Positions 1 to 7,622 are shown, numbered from the stretch's first letter. The stretch: 64,000 nt of DNA from Syntrophomonadaceae bacterium (GCA_018333865.1 JAGXSE010000023.1:62001-126000), one strand, 5' to 3'. Program-made: numbers and translations. The notes: generated by a model not told the origin, from the letters alone.

Positions 1-1092
1 GCCGGTGTCTTCGGCTGCCGCAGGGAAAAACAAGAAGAAGCCACGCCAGGGTCGACCAAAGCGGCAAGGCAGGGATTTATCAGGCCGCAGCCTTCGCCAT
101 GGTTCAGCAGTCTTGGCCAGGCCGGGATAAAGTGCGAACTATGCCCCAGGGGGTGCCAGCTGGCGGAGGGCGCAAGAAGCTTTTGCCGGGTGCGGGAAAA
201 CCGGGGCGGGGTGGGCCATACCCTGGTTTACGGCAACCCAGCCTTAGTGCAGGAGGACCCTGTCGAGCGCATGCCCTTTTACCATATGCTGCCAGGCAGC
301 TGGGTCCTGTCAATTTCCACAGCGGGGTGTAATCTTGCTTGTAAGTTCTGTGAGGTCTGGGATATGGCCCTGGTGGCACCGGAGGACATCCATGCCTACG
401 ATATGCCGCCGGAAAATGTGGTAGCTCATGCCAAGGCTTCAGGTGTGAGGGCCATCAGTTATGCTTTCGGTGAGCCGGTAGCTTTTTACGAGTATATGGC
501 GGAAGTAGCCGTTTTGGCTAAAAAAGCGGGGCTCTTAAATCTGGTCCATACGGCCGGGTATATTCAGCCAAGGCCCCTGGAGGATCTTGCCGGCAGGCTG
601 GATGCTGTCAATGTAGACCTGAAGGGTTTTGACCCTGCATTTTACCGGGAGATTGTGGGGGGAGAGCTTGAACCGGTGCTCAAAACCCTGAAGATGATCC
701 GGGAAGCGGGCCTCCACCTGGAGATCACTAACGTTGTTATACCGACTCTGAATGACGACCTGGCGCAGGTGAGCAAAATGTGCCGGTGGATTGTAGCGGA
801 ACTGGGTGCTGAAGTGCCTGTCCATTTTGCCCGTTTTTACCCCCTGTTTAAGCTTTCCGCCCTGCCGCGAACCCCGGTTTCCACCATGGACCGGATCCGG
901 GAAACCGCTTTGGAGACAGGCCTTAAATTTGTTTATATCGCTAAAATACCCGGGCATCAAGGTGAGAATACCTTTTGCCCGGGCTGCCAAGAGATCGTAA
1001 TCAAGCGGCTGGGTTTCGTAATTGAAGAGATAAAATTAAATAACGGCGCCTGTGCCTATTGCGGCACAGCCATTCCCGGCAGGTGGATCTAA
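1..1092 (+). CDS. amrS: AmmeMemoRadiSam-type radical SAM enzyme (AmrS-like), 5' partial
   Basis: The reading frame is open from the left edge, so the true start lies outside the window; a GTG at 190 is internal. The N-terminal part carries C-x2-C-P-x2-C and G-A-R-S-F-C-R-V-R, the cysteine-rich segment of this family. The radical SAM cluster motif follows as GCNLACKFC, and a C-terminal zinc-ribbon-like part holds CPGC and CAYC, ending IPGRW. Order and motifs match the radical SAM member of the AMMECR1/MEMO1/radical-SAM trio. Its substrate is unknown. The first visible residues (AGVFGCRR) could be the end of a lipoprotein or Tat signal, as in the convergent neighbour, but that is inference because the start is missing. 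It converges on the next gene with only two bases between stop codons. Confidence 0.85.
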   Translation, partial: AGVFGCRREKQEEATPGSTKAARQGFIRPQPSPWFSSLGQAGIKCELCPRGCQLAEGARSFCRVRENRGGVGHTLVYGNPALVQEDPVERMPFYHMLPGSWVLSISTAGCNLACKFCEVWDMALVAPEDIHAYDMPPENVVAHAKASGVRAISYAFGEPVAFYEYMAEVAVLAKKAGLLNLVHTAGYIQPRPLEDLAGRLDAVNVDLKGFDPAFYREIVGGELEPVLKTLKMIREAGLHLEITNVVIPTLNDDLAQVSKMCRWIVAELGAEVPVHFARFYPLFKLSALPRTPVSTMDRIRETALETGLKFVYIAKIPGHQGENTFCPGCQEIVIKRLGFVIEEIKLNNGACAYCGTAIPGRWI

Positions 1093-1094
1093 TC

Positions 1095-2186
1095 TCACCG
1101 GATCTGGGCTAGCCGGCGGTGGACATTAAGCTGGGATAGCGATCTTTCGTCCAGGTTTGTTAAGCCGGCTGCTTTCGCCCATTCCATTGCCTCTACGAAT
1201 TCCGCCGAAGTAATTGCCCTGGCGATGGCTTCGAATTCGAAGGCTCTGAATTCCACCCGGTACTGGGACATGATGTTGACATAGGTGTCTTTTGGCAGGG
1301 TTTCAGCTACCCAGCGGACAAATTCCTGGGTCCCCGCTACCCGGTTTGGCATCACCAGGTGGCGGATCATTAGCCCGCGCAGGGCAATGCCCTTGTCATC
1401 GGTAACGACCGTGCCGACCTGGCGGTGCATCTCGACAGTGGAGGATTTTGCTTTTTCCGGATAATCACGAGCGGAGGCCTCATTAAACCGTTCTGCCTCG
1501 GCTCCCTCCATAAACTTCACGTCCGGCAGGTAAATGTCAACTATCCCGTCCAACATTTTGATATTCTCTAAACTTTCATAGCCGCTGGTATTATAGCAAA
1601 GGGGTATCCGCAACCCCTGGAGATAAGCGAGGCGGGTGGCGTTAAGTATATTTGGCATCACGTGGGTGGGTGTCACCAGGTTAATGTTATGGCATCCCTT
1701 TGCTTGCAGTTCCAGCATCAAATCTGCCAGGGTTTCGTCAGTAATTTCGCTGCCCCACCCGTAATGGGCAATGGGGTAGTTCTGGCAGAATACGCAGCGC
1801 AAGTTGCAGTTAGAAAAGAAGATGGTGCCGGAGCCATTAGTCCCAACCAGAGGCAGTTCCTCACCGAAGTGGGGTTGAGCGCTGAAGACTACCGCCTTGT
1901 TTCTGGTGCGGCAAAAGCCTTCCTGCCCCGCGAGGCGGTCTACTCCGCAGCGGCGCGGGCAGAGGGTACATGCTGCCATAATCTGGAATGTTTGCTCAAT
2001 CCGCCCGGCAAGCTTGCCGTCGGCTTCCAGTTTGGCATAGGCCGGTTGCCACGGCGATCCGCTGGGCTTTGAAGCCGCCCTCCAGGTACAGCCCTGGAGA
2101 AACCCCGCTGCACCGGCAAGAAAAAGCATACCGGCCCCGCCGGCCAAAGAGAGGTTTTTAATAAAATCCCTGCGCATTAAGCCCAT
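1095..2186 (-). CDS. Radical SAM protein with twin-arginine signal (PflA/PflX-like)
   Basis: 363 residues. The N-terminus reads MGLMRRDFIKN, followed by a hydrophobic stretch with alanines and glycines and then LQGC, so a Tat-type export signal with a possible lipobox is visible. Then come a four-cysteine segment (C-x2-C-P-x2-C ... G-F-C-R-T-R) and the radical SAM motif NCNLRCVFC, both like those of the convergent gene. The rest fits a TIM-barrel radical SAM domain related to pyruvate formate-lyase activases. The start ATG has a G-rich ribosome site (GAAGGGGGGG) five bases upstream. Export of a SAM-dependent enzyme would be odd because SAM is cytosolic, so the signal may serve only as an anchor. 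Function and substrate are not known. Confidence 0.8.
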   Translation of the reverse strand: MGLMRRDFIKNLSLAGGAGMLFLAGAAGFLQGCTWRAASKPSGSPWQPAYAKLEADGKLAGRIEQTFQIMAACTLCPRRCGVDRLAGQEGFCRTRNKAVVFSAQPHFGEELPLVGTNGSGTIFFSNCNLRCVFCQNYPIAHYGWGSEITDETLADLMLELQAKGCHNINLVTPTHVMPNILNATRLAYLQGLRIPLCYNTSGYESLENIKMLDGIVDIYLPDVKFMEGAEAERFNEASARDYPEKAKSSTVEMHRQVGTVVTDDKGIALRGLMIRHLVMPNRVAGTQEFVRWVAETLPKDTYVNIMSQYRVEFRAFEFEAIARAITSAEFVEAMEWAKAAGLTNLDERSLSQLNVHRRLAQIR

Positions 2187-2490
2187 CTATGCCCCCCCCT
2201 TCAAAATTATGGCAGGTTTTGCAATAGTTTATATTTTTGGCTTGTGATTTATTTTAACCTAAATTCCTGCAGATTTCAATCAGCCGCAAGATGGGCAAAA
2301 CCAAGGCCTGCGCTATTGCTAAACCCGCAGGATAGCGGCGAAATTAGTTTTTGCAAGAAAGGATTAGTCATTCCTGAGGGCGAATTACTTGATTGCACGA
2401 TAAATAGCAGGTTAGCGCCAGAAGTTGTTAAAATGGCGGTCCTGTTTTTTGGCACGAGGATGGTTATTGCATTTAGAAAGGAGTTTTTGT
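2187..2490. other. Intergenic region with nested inverted repeats
   Basis: No gene is seen. A nested structure could form: GCCGC (2283-2287) pairs with GCGGC (2335-2339), and CCTGCG (2307-2312) pairs with CGCAGG (2326-2331), with GGGCAAAACC lying in the internal loop. It sits about 150 bases before a ferritin-like gene and could be part of its leader. I do not recognise a riboswitch class. Confidence 0.35.
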
Positions 2491-2979
2491 ATGTGGCACT
2501 TATCGCTTTTTGAACCCGCGGAGTTAATTCAGGTTGCGGTGGAGATCGAAAAAAGCGGTGCGGCTACTTACCGCCGGCTGCAGGAAAAGACGGTATCCGC
2601 CCCGCTGAAGGAGCTGTTGGCAGTACTGGCAGCTGAAGAAGAGCAGCACCAGAGAGACTTTTTAGCCTTGGGGCAGGATTTATCTTTAGCGGATCCGCCA
2701 GAAACCTATCCAGGGGAATATCTGGACTATGTCCGGTCACTGGTGGAAACCCACTTGTTCAGTGATGCAAATATCCTGGAGAAAATGGTGGGAGAAGCGC
2801 GGACAGAAAAAGAGATCCTGATCCTGGCTGCCAGGCTGGAAAAGGACACCATCTTATTCTTTAACGGCATGATGCGGGTGATCAAGCCGGAGAAACAAGG
2901 GGTGATTAAAAGCCTGATTGCCCAGGAGGAAAACCATTTGACCAAACTGGGCATACTATTGAAGGAAGCCAGCAAGTAA
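2491..2979 (+). CDS. Ferritin-like diiron protein (rubrerythrin family without rubredoxin domain)
   Basis: 162 residues from ATG 2491, chosen because AGAAAGGAG lies seven bases upstream; a longer frame begins at 2425 without such a site. The four-helix pattern of diiron carboxylates is present: E20, E50-x2-H53, E117 and E146-x2-H149. There is no C-terminal rubredoxin domain, so electrons would have to come from a separate partner. The family is linked to peroxide reduction or iron handling in anaerobes, and the neighbours (persulfide dioxygenase, rubredoxin, flavodiiron protein, rubrerythrin) suggest a stress role. The exact substrate cannot be told from sequence. Confidence 0.8.
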   Translation: MWHLSLFEPAELIQVAVEIEKSGAATYRRLQEKTVSAPLKELLAVLAAEEEQHQRDFLALGQDLSLADPPETYPGEYLDYVRSLVETHLFSDANILEKMVGEARTEKEILILAARLEKDTILFFNGMMRVIKPEKQGVIKSLIAQEENHLTKLGILLKEASK

Positions 2980-2980
2980 T

Positions 2981-3154
2981 GGCGAAGTAAATGAGGTGGT
3001 CTGCCTGGCCACCCCGGAACCATTTCACGCTTATGGCCAATTCTACCGGTATATTGACAAAACCACCGATGCAGGAGTCCGGTCGTTGCTCAAGAATCAA
3101 CGAAAAACCAGGGTTTTAAATAGCATAGCTTTAAACAAGAAAACCCCGGCATGA
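2981..3154 (+). pseudogene. C-terminal fragment of a phosphoribosyltransferase-family protein
   Basis: The frame reads GEVNEVVCLATPEPF, then a YGQFYRYIDKTTD-like stretch, and runs to a TGA at 3152 with no start codon of its own. From memory, DEVVCL-TPEPF followed by a Y-x-D-F-TTDEEV-like segment is typical of the C-terminus of a family of PRTase-fold proteins. The fragment begins exactly where the ferritin-like gene ends, so the 5' part was probably lost by deletion. The stop lies inside the terminator hairpin that follows. Confidence 0.55.
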
Positions 3155-3165
3155 GCCGGGATTTT
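3145..3165. terminator. Hairpin terminator between convergent genes
   Basis: CCCGGC (3145-3150), loop ATGA, GCCGGG (3155-3160), with an A-rich left flank and ATTTTA on the right, so it could serve both directions between the ferritin-like gene and the minus-strand dioxygenase gene. Confidence 0.6.
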
Positions 3166-3179
3166 ACTAATAGCACTCT

Positions 3180-4349
3180 TTAGCTGGCCTTGGGGAAGCT
3201 AACCGGGAAACCGGCCTGTTGCCAGGCGGGTACACCGCCCTCAACGTTTTTGACATTCAAATAGCCAAGGCTGCGCAGGTACAGGGCGGCATAGGCGGAA
3301 CGGGAGCCGCTGCGGCAGATTACTACCAGGTAACTGCTTTTATCGGCTGGCAGGTGGGATAGCCCTGCCGGCAACTGGCGCAGCGGGATATTTATTGCCC
3401 CGGGCAGGTAGCCGGATTGCAGTTCTTGGGGTTCCCGCACATCGATTATCAGCGGGGGTGTCGCTTGCTCCAGGTCTTCATGGAGATCCTTTACAGAAAT
3501 TGTGTGCCAGTCTTTTGGGGCAGACCTGAGATACTGCTCCATATGGAAGCACAATTCATGCATCACCGGGGTTACTTTGGCCTGCTCATCCGGGCCGGTC
3601 TGGGGCGGGCCGCCCATGGAACACTGGATTTTCTCGCCGGTGCCGGATAACGGCGGAAACTGTTTCGCCACGAACTGGACAAAGTCGGCCTGTTCCCGTC
3701 TTTGCAGGAAGGGGTTATGGATCTTTTCGTAGCCGAGGGCGGAATTTATATTCCCCTGGTAGTCATGGGCCGGATATATTACCGTGGCATCGGGCATGGG
3801 GAAGATCAGCTGAAAAAGGGTATGAAAAAGGCTGGCAGCGCTTCCCCCTGGCAGGTCTGTGCGCCCGCATTGTCCAACAAAGAGGGTATCCCCGGTAAAC
3901 AAAAGGTGGCTGACCTGCAGGATCATACTGTCGGTCGTATGGCCGGGGGCGGCGAAGGCGCGGGCTGTTAACTTGCCGAAATCCAGTCCTTCCCCTTCCT
4001 GCAGCAAGAGATCCGGTTTAACCAGGTAGTTTTGGCGAATTATCTCCACTATTCCGCGGGGGATCCGGGGTTCAATAATGGTTTCTTCTCTTTGCAAAGC
4101 GGTATGGAACATGGCGATTTTAGCGCCGGTAGCTTTAGCCAGCTCTCCGGCAGCAGTCAGGTGGTCCACATGGGTATGGGTTTCCAGGATATAGCGAACG
4201 GTTAGCTCCTCTCGCCGGATTACATGCAAAAACTTGTCACCGGGAATGGTAGGATCGATGGCAATAGCGTCTTTGGTGTGGGGACAGGCCACAATATAAG
4301 AAAGACAGCCTTCTTCATTAAACCGGTATACCAGCGGCAGTTGGGTCAC
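3180..4349 (-). CDS. Persulfide dioxygenase-like metallo-beta-lactamase fused to rhodanese
   Basis: 389 residues from GTG 4349, which has GGAGGAGG six bases upstream. Residues 1-230 form an ETHE1/glyoxalase-II-type metallo-beta-lactamase domain with THTHVDH (His58, His60, Asp62, His63), a conserved GHT and GDTLFVGQCGRTD. Residues about 285-389 form a rhodanese with active-site loop CRSGSRS (Cys345). Such fusions oxidise glutathione- or low-molecular-weight persulfides to sulfite and move the sulfane sulfur on the rhodanese cysteine. It is translated 15 bases after a tiny rubredoxin-like gene, so the two form an operon. The oxygen requirement of the enzyme fits an oxygen and sulfide stress role. 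Confidence 0.85.
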   Translation of the reverse strand: MTQLPLVYRFNEEGCLSYIVACPHTKDAIAIDPTIPGDKFLHVIRREELTVRYILETHTHVDHLTAAGELAKATGAKIAMFHTALQREETIIEPRIPRGIVEIIRQNYLVKPDLLLQEGEGLDFGKLTARAFAAPGHTTDSMILQVSHLLFTGDTLFVGQCGRTDLPGGSAASLFHTLFQLIFPMPDATVIYPAHDYQGNINSALGYEKIHNPFLQRREQADFVQFVAKQFPPLSGTGEKIQCSMGGPPQTGPDEQAKVTPVMHELCFHMEQYLRSAPKDWHTISVKDLHEDLEQATPPLIIDVREPQELQSGYLPGAINIPLRQLPAGLSHLPADKSSYLVVICRSGSRSAYAALYLRSLGYLNVKNVEGGVPAWQQAGFPVSFPKAS

Positions 4350-4364
4350 AGCGCGTCCTCCTCC

Positions 4365-4499
4365 TTACCTGAGACCACAGTCCGGAGTGTAACAGTTGTT
4401 ATCAAGAAAAGCGCACTTTTCCTTACAGGAAGGGCATTGTTCCGGGGGAATCTCTGCCTCCAGCTGGTAACCGCAGTTCTGGCATTTCCACTTATTCAA
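4365..4499 (-). CDS. Rubredoxin-like seven-cysteine small protein
   Basis: 44 residues, too short to be found by usual length cut-offs. Start is TTG 4499, with AGGAGG nine bases upstream. Cysteines lie at 6, 9, 22, 25, 29, 36 and 41. The first four make two C-x2-C knuckles (KCQNCGY and CPSC) as in a rubredoxin-type metal site. The tail CYTPDCG recalls small rubredoxin-like proteins of anaerobes (NCBI's RCKP-type rubredoxin-like family, from memory). It probably binds Fe or Zn. It is the first gene of a two-gene operon with the persulfide dioxygenase and may be its electron or sulfur partner, which is inference. Confidence 0.75.
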   Translation of the reverse strand: MNKWKCQNCGYQLEAEIPPEQCPSCKEKCAFLDNNCYTPDCGLR

Positions 4500-4604
4500 G
4501 ATCCCAAGCCTCCTTTATCCAAAATAATTAAGTTAAGGCCTTAGCTTACTTCGACACAAACAATTTTTTATCCTCTAAAGTGAATAGTATCATTAACGTA
4601 ACGT

Positions 4605-4637
4605 GAAAAAAGGCTTCCGGAGCATGATCCGAAAGCC
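4605..4637 (-). terminator. Rho-independent terminator of rubredoxin gene
   Basis: On the minus strand a stem GGCTTTCGGA / TCCGGAAGCC (plus-strand 4628-4637 and 4612-4621) with a six-base loop is followed by a run of T at 4605-4611. Confidence 0.8.
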
Positions 4638-4645
4638 GTTATCAA

Positions 4646-4807
4646 TTACTCTGTTGCCTCGAACTGATCCTTGCCTACTCCGCAAACCGGACAAACCCAT
4701 TCCTCAGGCAGATCCTCAAAGGCGGTTCCAGCCGGGATATCCGCATCCGCATCTCCCTCTTCAGGATCGTAAATATAGCCACAGACCATGCATTCCCATT
4801 TAGCCAT
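4646..4807 (-). CDS. rub: Rubredoxin
   Basis: 53 residues from ATG 4807. It has the canonical rubredoxin layout: [11 protein letters not shown] at the start (Cys6, Cys9), an acidic middle (DPEEGD) and [15 protein letters not shown] near the end (Cys39, Cys42), so a single Fe(SCys)4 site. A good GGAGGAATC ribosome site precedes it. It is divergent from the flavodiiron protein gene, and rubredoxin is a usual electron donor to flavodiiron proteins and rubrerythrins, so a shared role in O2 or H2O2 reduction is likely. Confidence 0.95.
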   Translation of the reverse strand: MAKWECMVCGYIYDPEEGDADADIPAGTAFEDLPEEWVCPVCGVGKDQFEATE

Positions 4808-4980
4808 TGTAGATTCCTCCTTTAGTTAAGTTATGTTTTCTGATATAATACTACTTAGACAAGTATTGCCATTTTCCTGCCCAATAAAAACCTGGTTCAG
4901 CAAAAAGAATAAAAAAAGTAATAATGACAGAAGACTTATATCATTAATGAAAGAAGACTTTTAAAAAAGGAGGATGAAAA
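4808..4980. promoter_or_regulatory. Divergent promoter region rubredoxin / flavodiiron protein
   Basis: A 173-base AT-rich region between divergent starts. TATAAT occurs at 4844-4849 on the plus strand. I could not find a convincing PerR or Fur box. A strong AAAGGAGGATG ribosome site ends it just before the flavodiiron gene. Confidence 0.4.
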
Positions 4981-6165
4981 GTGGCAGCTGTACAGATTTT
5001 AGATAAGATTTACTGGGTGGGGGCTGTAGACTGGAACGTCCGTTATTTTCATGGCCCCACCTATTCCATCAGGAAGGGAACCACCTATAACAGCTATTTG
5101 ATCGTTGATGAAAAGGTGGCCTTGGTTGATACAGTTTTTGGACCCTTTACCGCCGAGCTGGTGGAAAATATCAAGGAAGTAATCCCGCTGGAAAAAATTG
5201 ACTATGTGGTTGTGAACCATATTGAAAGTGATCACTCCGGTGCCTTCCCCGAGATCATGAAACTGGCGCCTCAGGCCAGGGTGCTCTGCACTCAAAAAGC
5301 CATGGAGGGCTTAAAGAAGCATTTTCAGGGCGATTGGGATTTTCAGGTGGTTAAGACCAAGGATACCGTCAGCCTGGGTCGGCGCAGCCTCACATTTATC
5401 GAGGCGCCAATGCTTCACTGGCCGGACAGCATGTTTACATATGTTGAGGAGGAGGCATTGCTCCTTCCTAATGACGCTTTTGGCCAGCATATTGCTACTT
5501 CTTACCGCTTCGATGACCAGGCTGATATCAACCAGATTATGGATGAGGCAGGCAAGTATTATGCCAATATCCTTTGGCCTTTCAGCCGCCTGGTAGCCAG
5601 AAAAATTGAAGAGATTACGGCTATGGGTCTTAAGATCAAGATGATCGCTCCTAGCCACGGAATTATCTGGCGCAATGACCCCATGCGGATTGTCAACGCC
5701 TATTCTCGCTGGGCCAAGGGTGAGGCCTGCAAAAAAGCTGTCATCGTATATGACACGATGTGGGAGAGCACCGGAAAAATGGCCAACGCGATTCTCCAGG
5801 GATTAGTCAGCCAGGGGGTTGAAGCCAGATTATTCAAAGTATCGGTGTCGGATACCAGTGAGATCATCGGCGAATTATTGGAAAGCAAAGCGATAGTGGT
5901 AGGTTCTCCGACCATTAACAATGACATGCACCCGGTAATGGCGCCATTTTTGACTGATCTGGTTGGTTTAAAACCGCTTAACAAGATTGGGATGGTTTTT
6001 GGTTCCTACGGCTGGAAGGGCGGAGCTGTTGAAACTGTCAAAGGACGCCTGCAGGAAGCCGGGATCCAGGTGGTGGAACAGCAGCCTGTTGCGAAATGGG
6101 TGCCTACAAAAGATGAGCTGCAGGAATGTTACCATGCCGGTCAGTGGTTAGCCAGCCAGATATAG
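4981..6165 (+). CDS. fprA: A-type flavodiiron protein (FprA)
   Basis: 394 residues from GTG 4981. The N-terminal beta-lactamase-fold domain has the diiron ligands H80-x-E82-x-D84-H85 (HIESDHSG), a later histidine in MLHWPD, an aspartate in LPNDAFG and a histidine in APSHGIIW. Residues about 255-394 form a flavodoxin domain (VIVYDTMWEST ... GSPTINNDM ... GSYGWKGGAV). It reduces O2 to water (or NO to N2O) with electrons from rubredoxin or from the rubredoxin-flavin reductase protein Hrb. Rubredoxin lies divergently next door and an Hrb-like gene is at 44.2 kb. Cytosolic. Confidence 0.95.
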   Translation: MAAVQILDKIYWVGAVDWNVRYFHGPTYSIRKGTTYNSYLIVDEKVALVDTVFGPFTAELVENIKEVIPLEKIDYVVVNHIESDHSGAFPEIMKLAPQARVLCTQKAMEGLKKHFQGDWDFQVVKTKDTVSLGRRSLTFIEAPMLHWPDSMFTYVEEEALLLPNDAFGQHIATSYRFDDQADINQIMDEAGKYYANILWPFSRLVARKIEEITAMGLKIKMIAPSHGIIWRNDPMRIVNAYSRWAKGEACKKAVIVYDTMWESTGKMANAILQGLVSQGVEARLFKVSVSDTSEIIGELLESKAIVVGSPTINNDMHPVMAPFLTDLVGLKPLNKIGMVFGSYGWKGGAVETVKGRLQEAGIQVVEQQPVAKWVPTKDELQECYHAGQWLASQI

Positions 6166-6181
6166 CAAATAAAAATCAGGA

Positions 6182-6215
6182 TAACCCGCCAATAAGAACC
6201 GGCGGGTTACTTTTT
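6182..6215. terminator. Terminator after fprA
   Basis: AACCCGCC (6183-6190) and GGCGGGTT (6201-6208) form an 8-bp stem with a 10-base loop, followed by ACTTTTTTT. It lies between two convergent genes. Confidence 0.85.
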
Positions 6216-6248
6216 TTAAGAAACTCACGGCGTCCTGCTATTTTCTCT

Positions 6249-6944
6249 TCAGCCCTTGGCACAGTGTCTGGTATGGGCTTCAGTGAAAAGCTGCAGGTGA
6301 AGCTCCTCGTCTTTAATAATCCGGGCCAGGTTCGCCTTAACAAAACGGTCATTAATCTCATAAATTCGTTTTTGGTAAAGGACAATGGCCTGGTATTCAG
6401 CCTGAATATCAGCCTGCAGCTGGGCGCATGGATCGCTGGTCAGGTAGGCCACATTATGGCCGCACCAGTATGCGCCGCAACTGTCCTGATAGACCGGATG
6501 GCCGCCAAGCAAAAAAATCAGTTTAGCCAGGATTTCCATATGCCGCATCTCCACAATGCTGATAGCTTCTTCCAGCTCAGCTACTTCATCCCATCCAGGT
6601 TTGGTCTTCATATCAAAGTAATGGTAAAGGTATTGATTGATGGCCGTAAACTCACTTATCACACCCGCATAGTTATCCATCAAGAGATGAGCGTAGTAGG
6701 GATTTGGCCTTTCCACCCTGATTTCCGGGTAGGGTTCATCCACTTCTGGCAACTTGTTGGGCCCGTGGGGTTGATAACTACTTTTCTTGCTTTCCTCCGG
6801 CAGGGGAATAATAATAATCTGACCAGGATAAATTACAGTTGGATCGATCAATTGGGGGTTGGCCATGATTAGCTGGTTCAAGTCCAGGCCGTGTTTTTTG
6901 GCAATGCTCAACATAGTGTCCCCTCGCTGAACAACATAGTTCAA
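6249..6944 (-). CDS. LysM domain fused to ferritin-like diiron domain
   Basis: 231 residues. Residues 2-47 form a LysM peptidoglycan-binding domain (YVVQRGDTMLSIAKKHG ... YPGQIIIIP). A short proline-rich linker leads to a ferritin-like four-helix domain (about 85-231) with the complete diiron set E98, E132-x2-H135, E183 and E213-x2-H216. No signal peptide is visible, so the protein may be placed on the cortex or coat of the forespore from the mother cell, as for many LysM spore proteins; that is inference. A role in iron or peroxide handling at the spore or cell surface is plausible. It lies beside a small acid-soluble spore protein gene. Confidence 0.8.
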   Translation of the reverse strand: MNYVVQRGDTMLSIAKKHGLDLNQLIMANPQLIDPTVIYPGQIIIIPLPEESKKSSYQPHGPNKLPEVDEPYPEIRVERPNPYYAHLLMDNYAGVISEFTAINQYLYHYFDMKTKPGWDEVAELEEAISIVEMRHMEILAKLIFLLGGHPVYQDSCGAYWCGHNVAYLTSDPCAQLQADIQAEYQAIVLYQKRIYEINDRFVKANLARIIKDEELHLQLFTEAHTRHCAKG

Positions 6945-7217
6945 CTTATTTCCCTCCTAAAGAATAAAGATGGGTTAATTTAATTAATCGTTATTGGCGA
7001 CATTTTGAAAATATGCCGGGTAAGTTTAAACTTTTTGGCTCTGACAGGATGGACCCATGTTTTTTTATGCTAAGAAGAATATCAGCGAAGTTTTTTGCTT
7101 TCCCTGAATTATTCCTGATTCAACAAGTATGTCCAGGGCTGATAAAATTTTATTCGTATGTTTGCTCCCCATCCTGCAGATGCTAGAAACAGGTTAAAGG
7201 AAAGGGGGGATAAGAAT
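6945..7217. other. Intergenic region upstream of spore protein gene
   Basis: No gene is seen. A forespore (sigma-G) promoter is expected just before the small acid-soluble protein gene; a loose candidate GTATG ... ATGCTA lies around 7156-7186, but I could not fit the consensus well. Confidence 0.25.
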
Positions 7218-7430
7218 ATGGCAACTGGACAAAGATCAAATCAAATCCTGGTTCCTCAAGCTAGGGCCGGTTTGGATCAGATGAAATATGAAATTGCCGC
7301 TCAAATTGGACTTCCCAACTACCAGGGCTATCTGGGAGATGTTCCGTCCAAGTTAAACGGCGCTGTGGGTGGAAACATGGTTCGCAAGATGATTGAAGCT
7401 TATGAAGCTGGCTTAGCTGGCCGGAAGTAA
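7218..7430 (+). CDS. ssp: Alpha/beta-type small acid-soluble spore protein
   Basis: 70 residues from ATG 7218, with AAAGGGGGGATAAG just upstream. The conserved core is present: MKYEIAAQIGL, with the E-I-A site cut by the germination protease GPR, and then G-x-L-G-D-V-P-S-K-x-NG-x-VGG-x-MVRKMIE. Such proteins coat forespore DNA and protect it from UV and heat, and they are degraded in germination. A longer frame from 7158 lacks family similarity in its extra part. Confidence 0.95.
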   Translation: MATGQRSNQILVPQARAGLDQMKYEIAAQIGLPNYQGYLGDVPSKLNGAVGGNMVRKMIEAYEAGLAGRK

Positions 7431-7453
7431 CCTGATTTTTTAAAACAGGTGGC

Positions 7454-7528
7454 TAACCGCTCTAATACCTCGCCGTTTGATTTTTTAAAGCGATGGAAAT
7501 GGAGCGGTTACGACACTTGCATGCAAGT
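7454..7528. promoter_or_regulatory. Inverted repeat and 14-bp palindrome upstream of rubrerythrin
   Basis: TAACCGCTC (7454-7462) pairs with GAGCGGTTA (7502-7510). Just after it lies a perfect palindrome ACTTGCATGCAAGT (7515-7528), about 100 bases before the rubrerythrin start. The palindrome could be an operator. The larger repeat could end the spore-protein transcript, although no clear T run follows. Confidence 0.4.
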
Positions 7529-7622
7529 AATCGGCCTTATAACAATAAGATTTGATGTTTTTACATATTTTATACCTCCTTTGTTCAGGCTAATATCAGA
7601 TTAAGAGCCGAGGAGGGAATAT

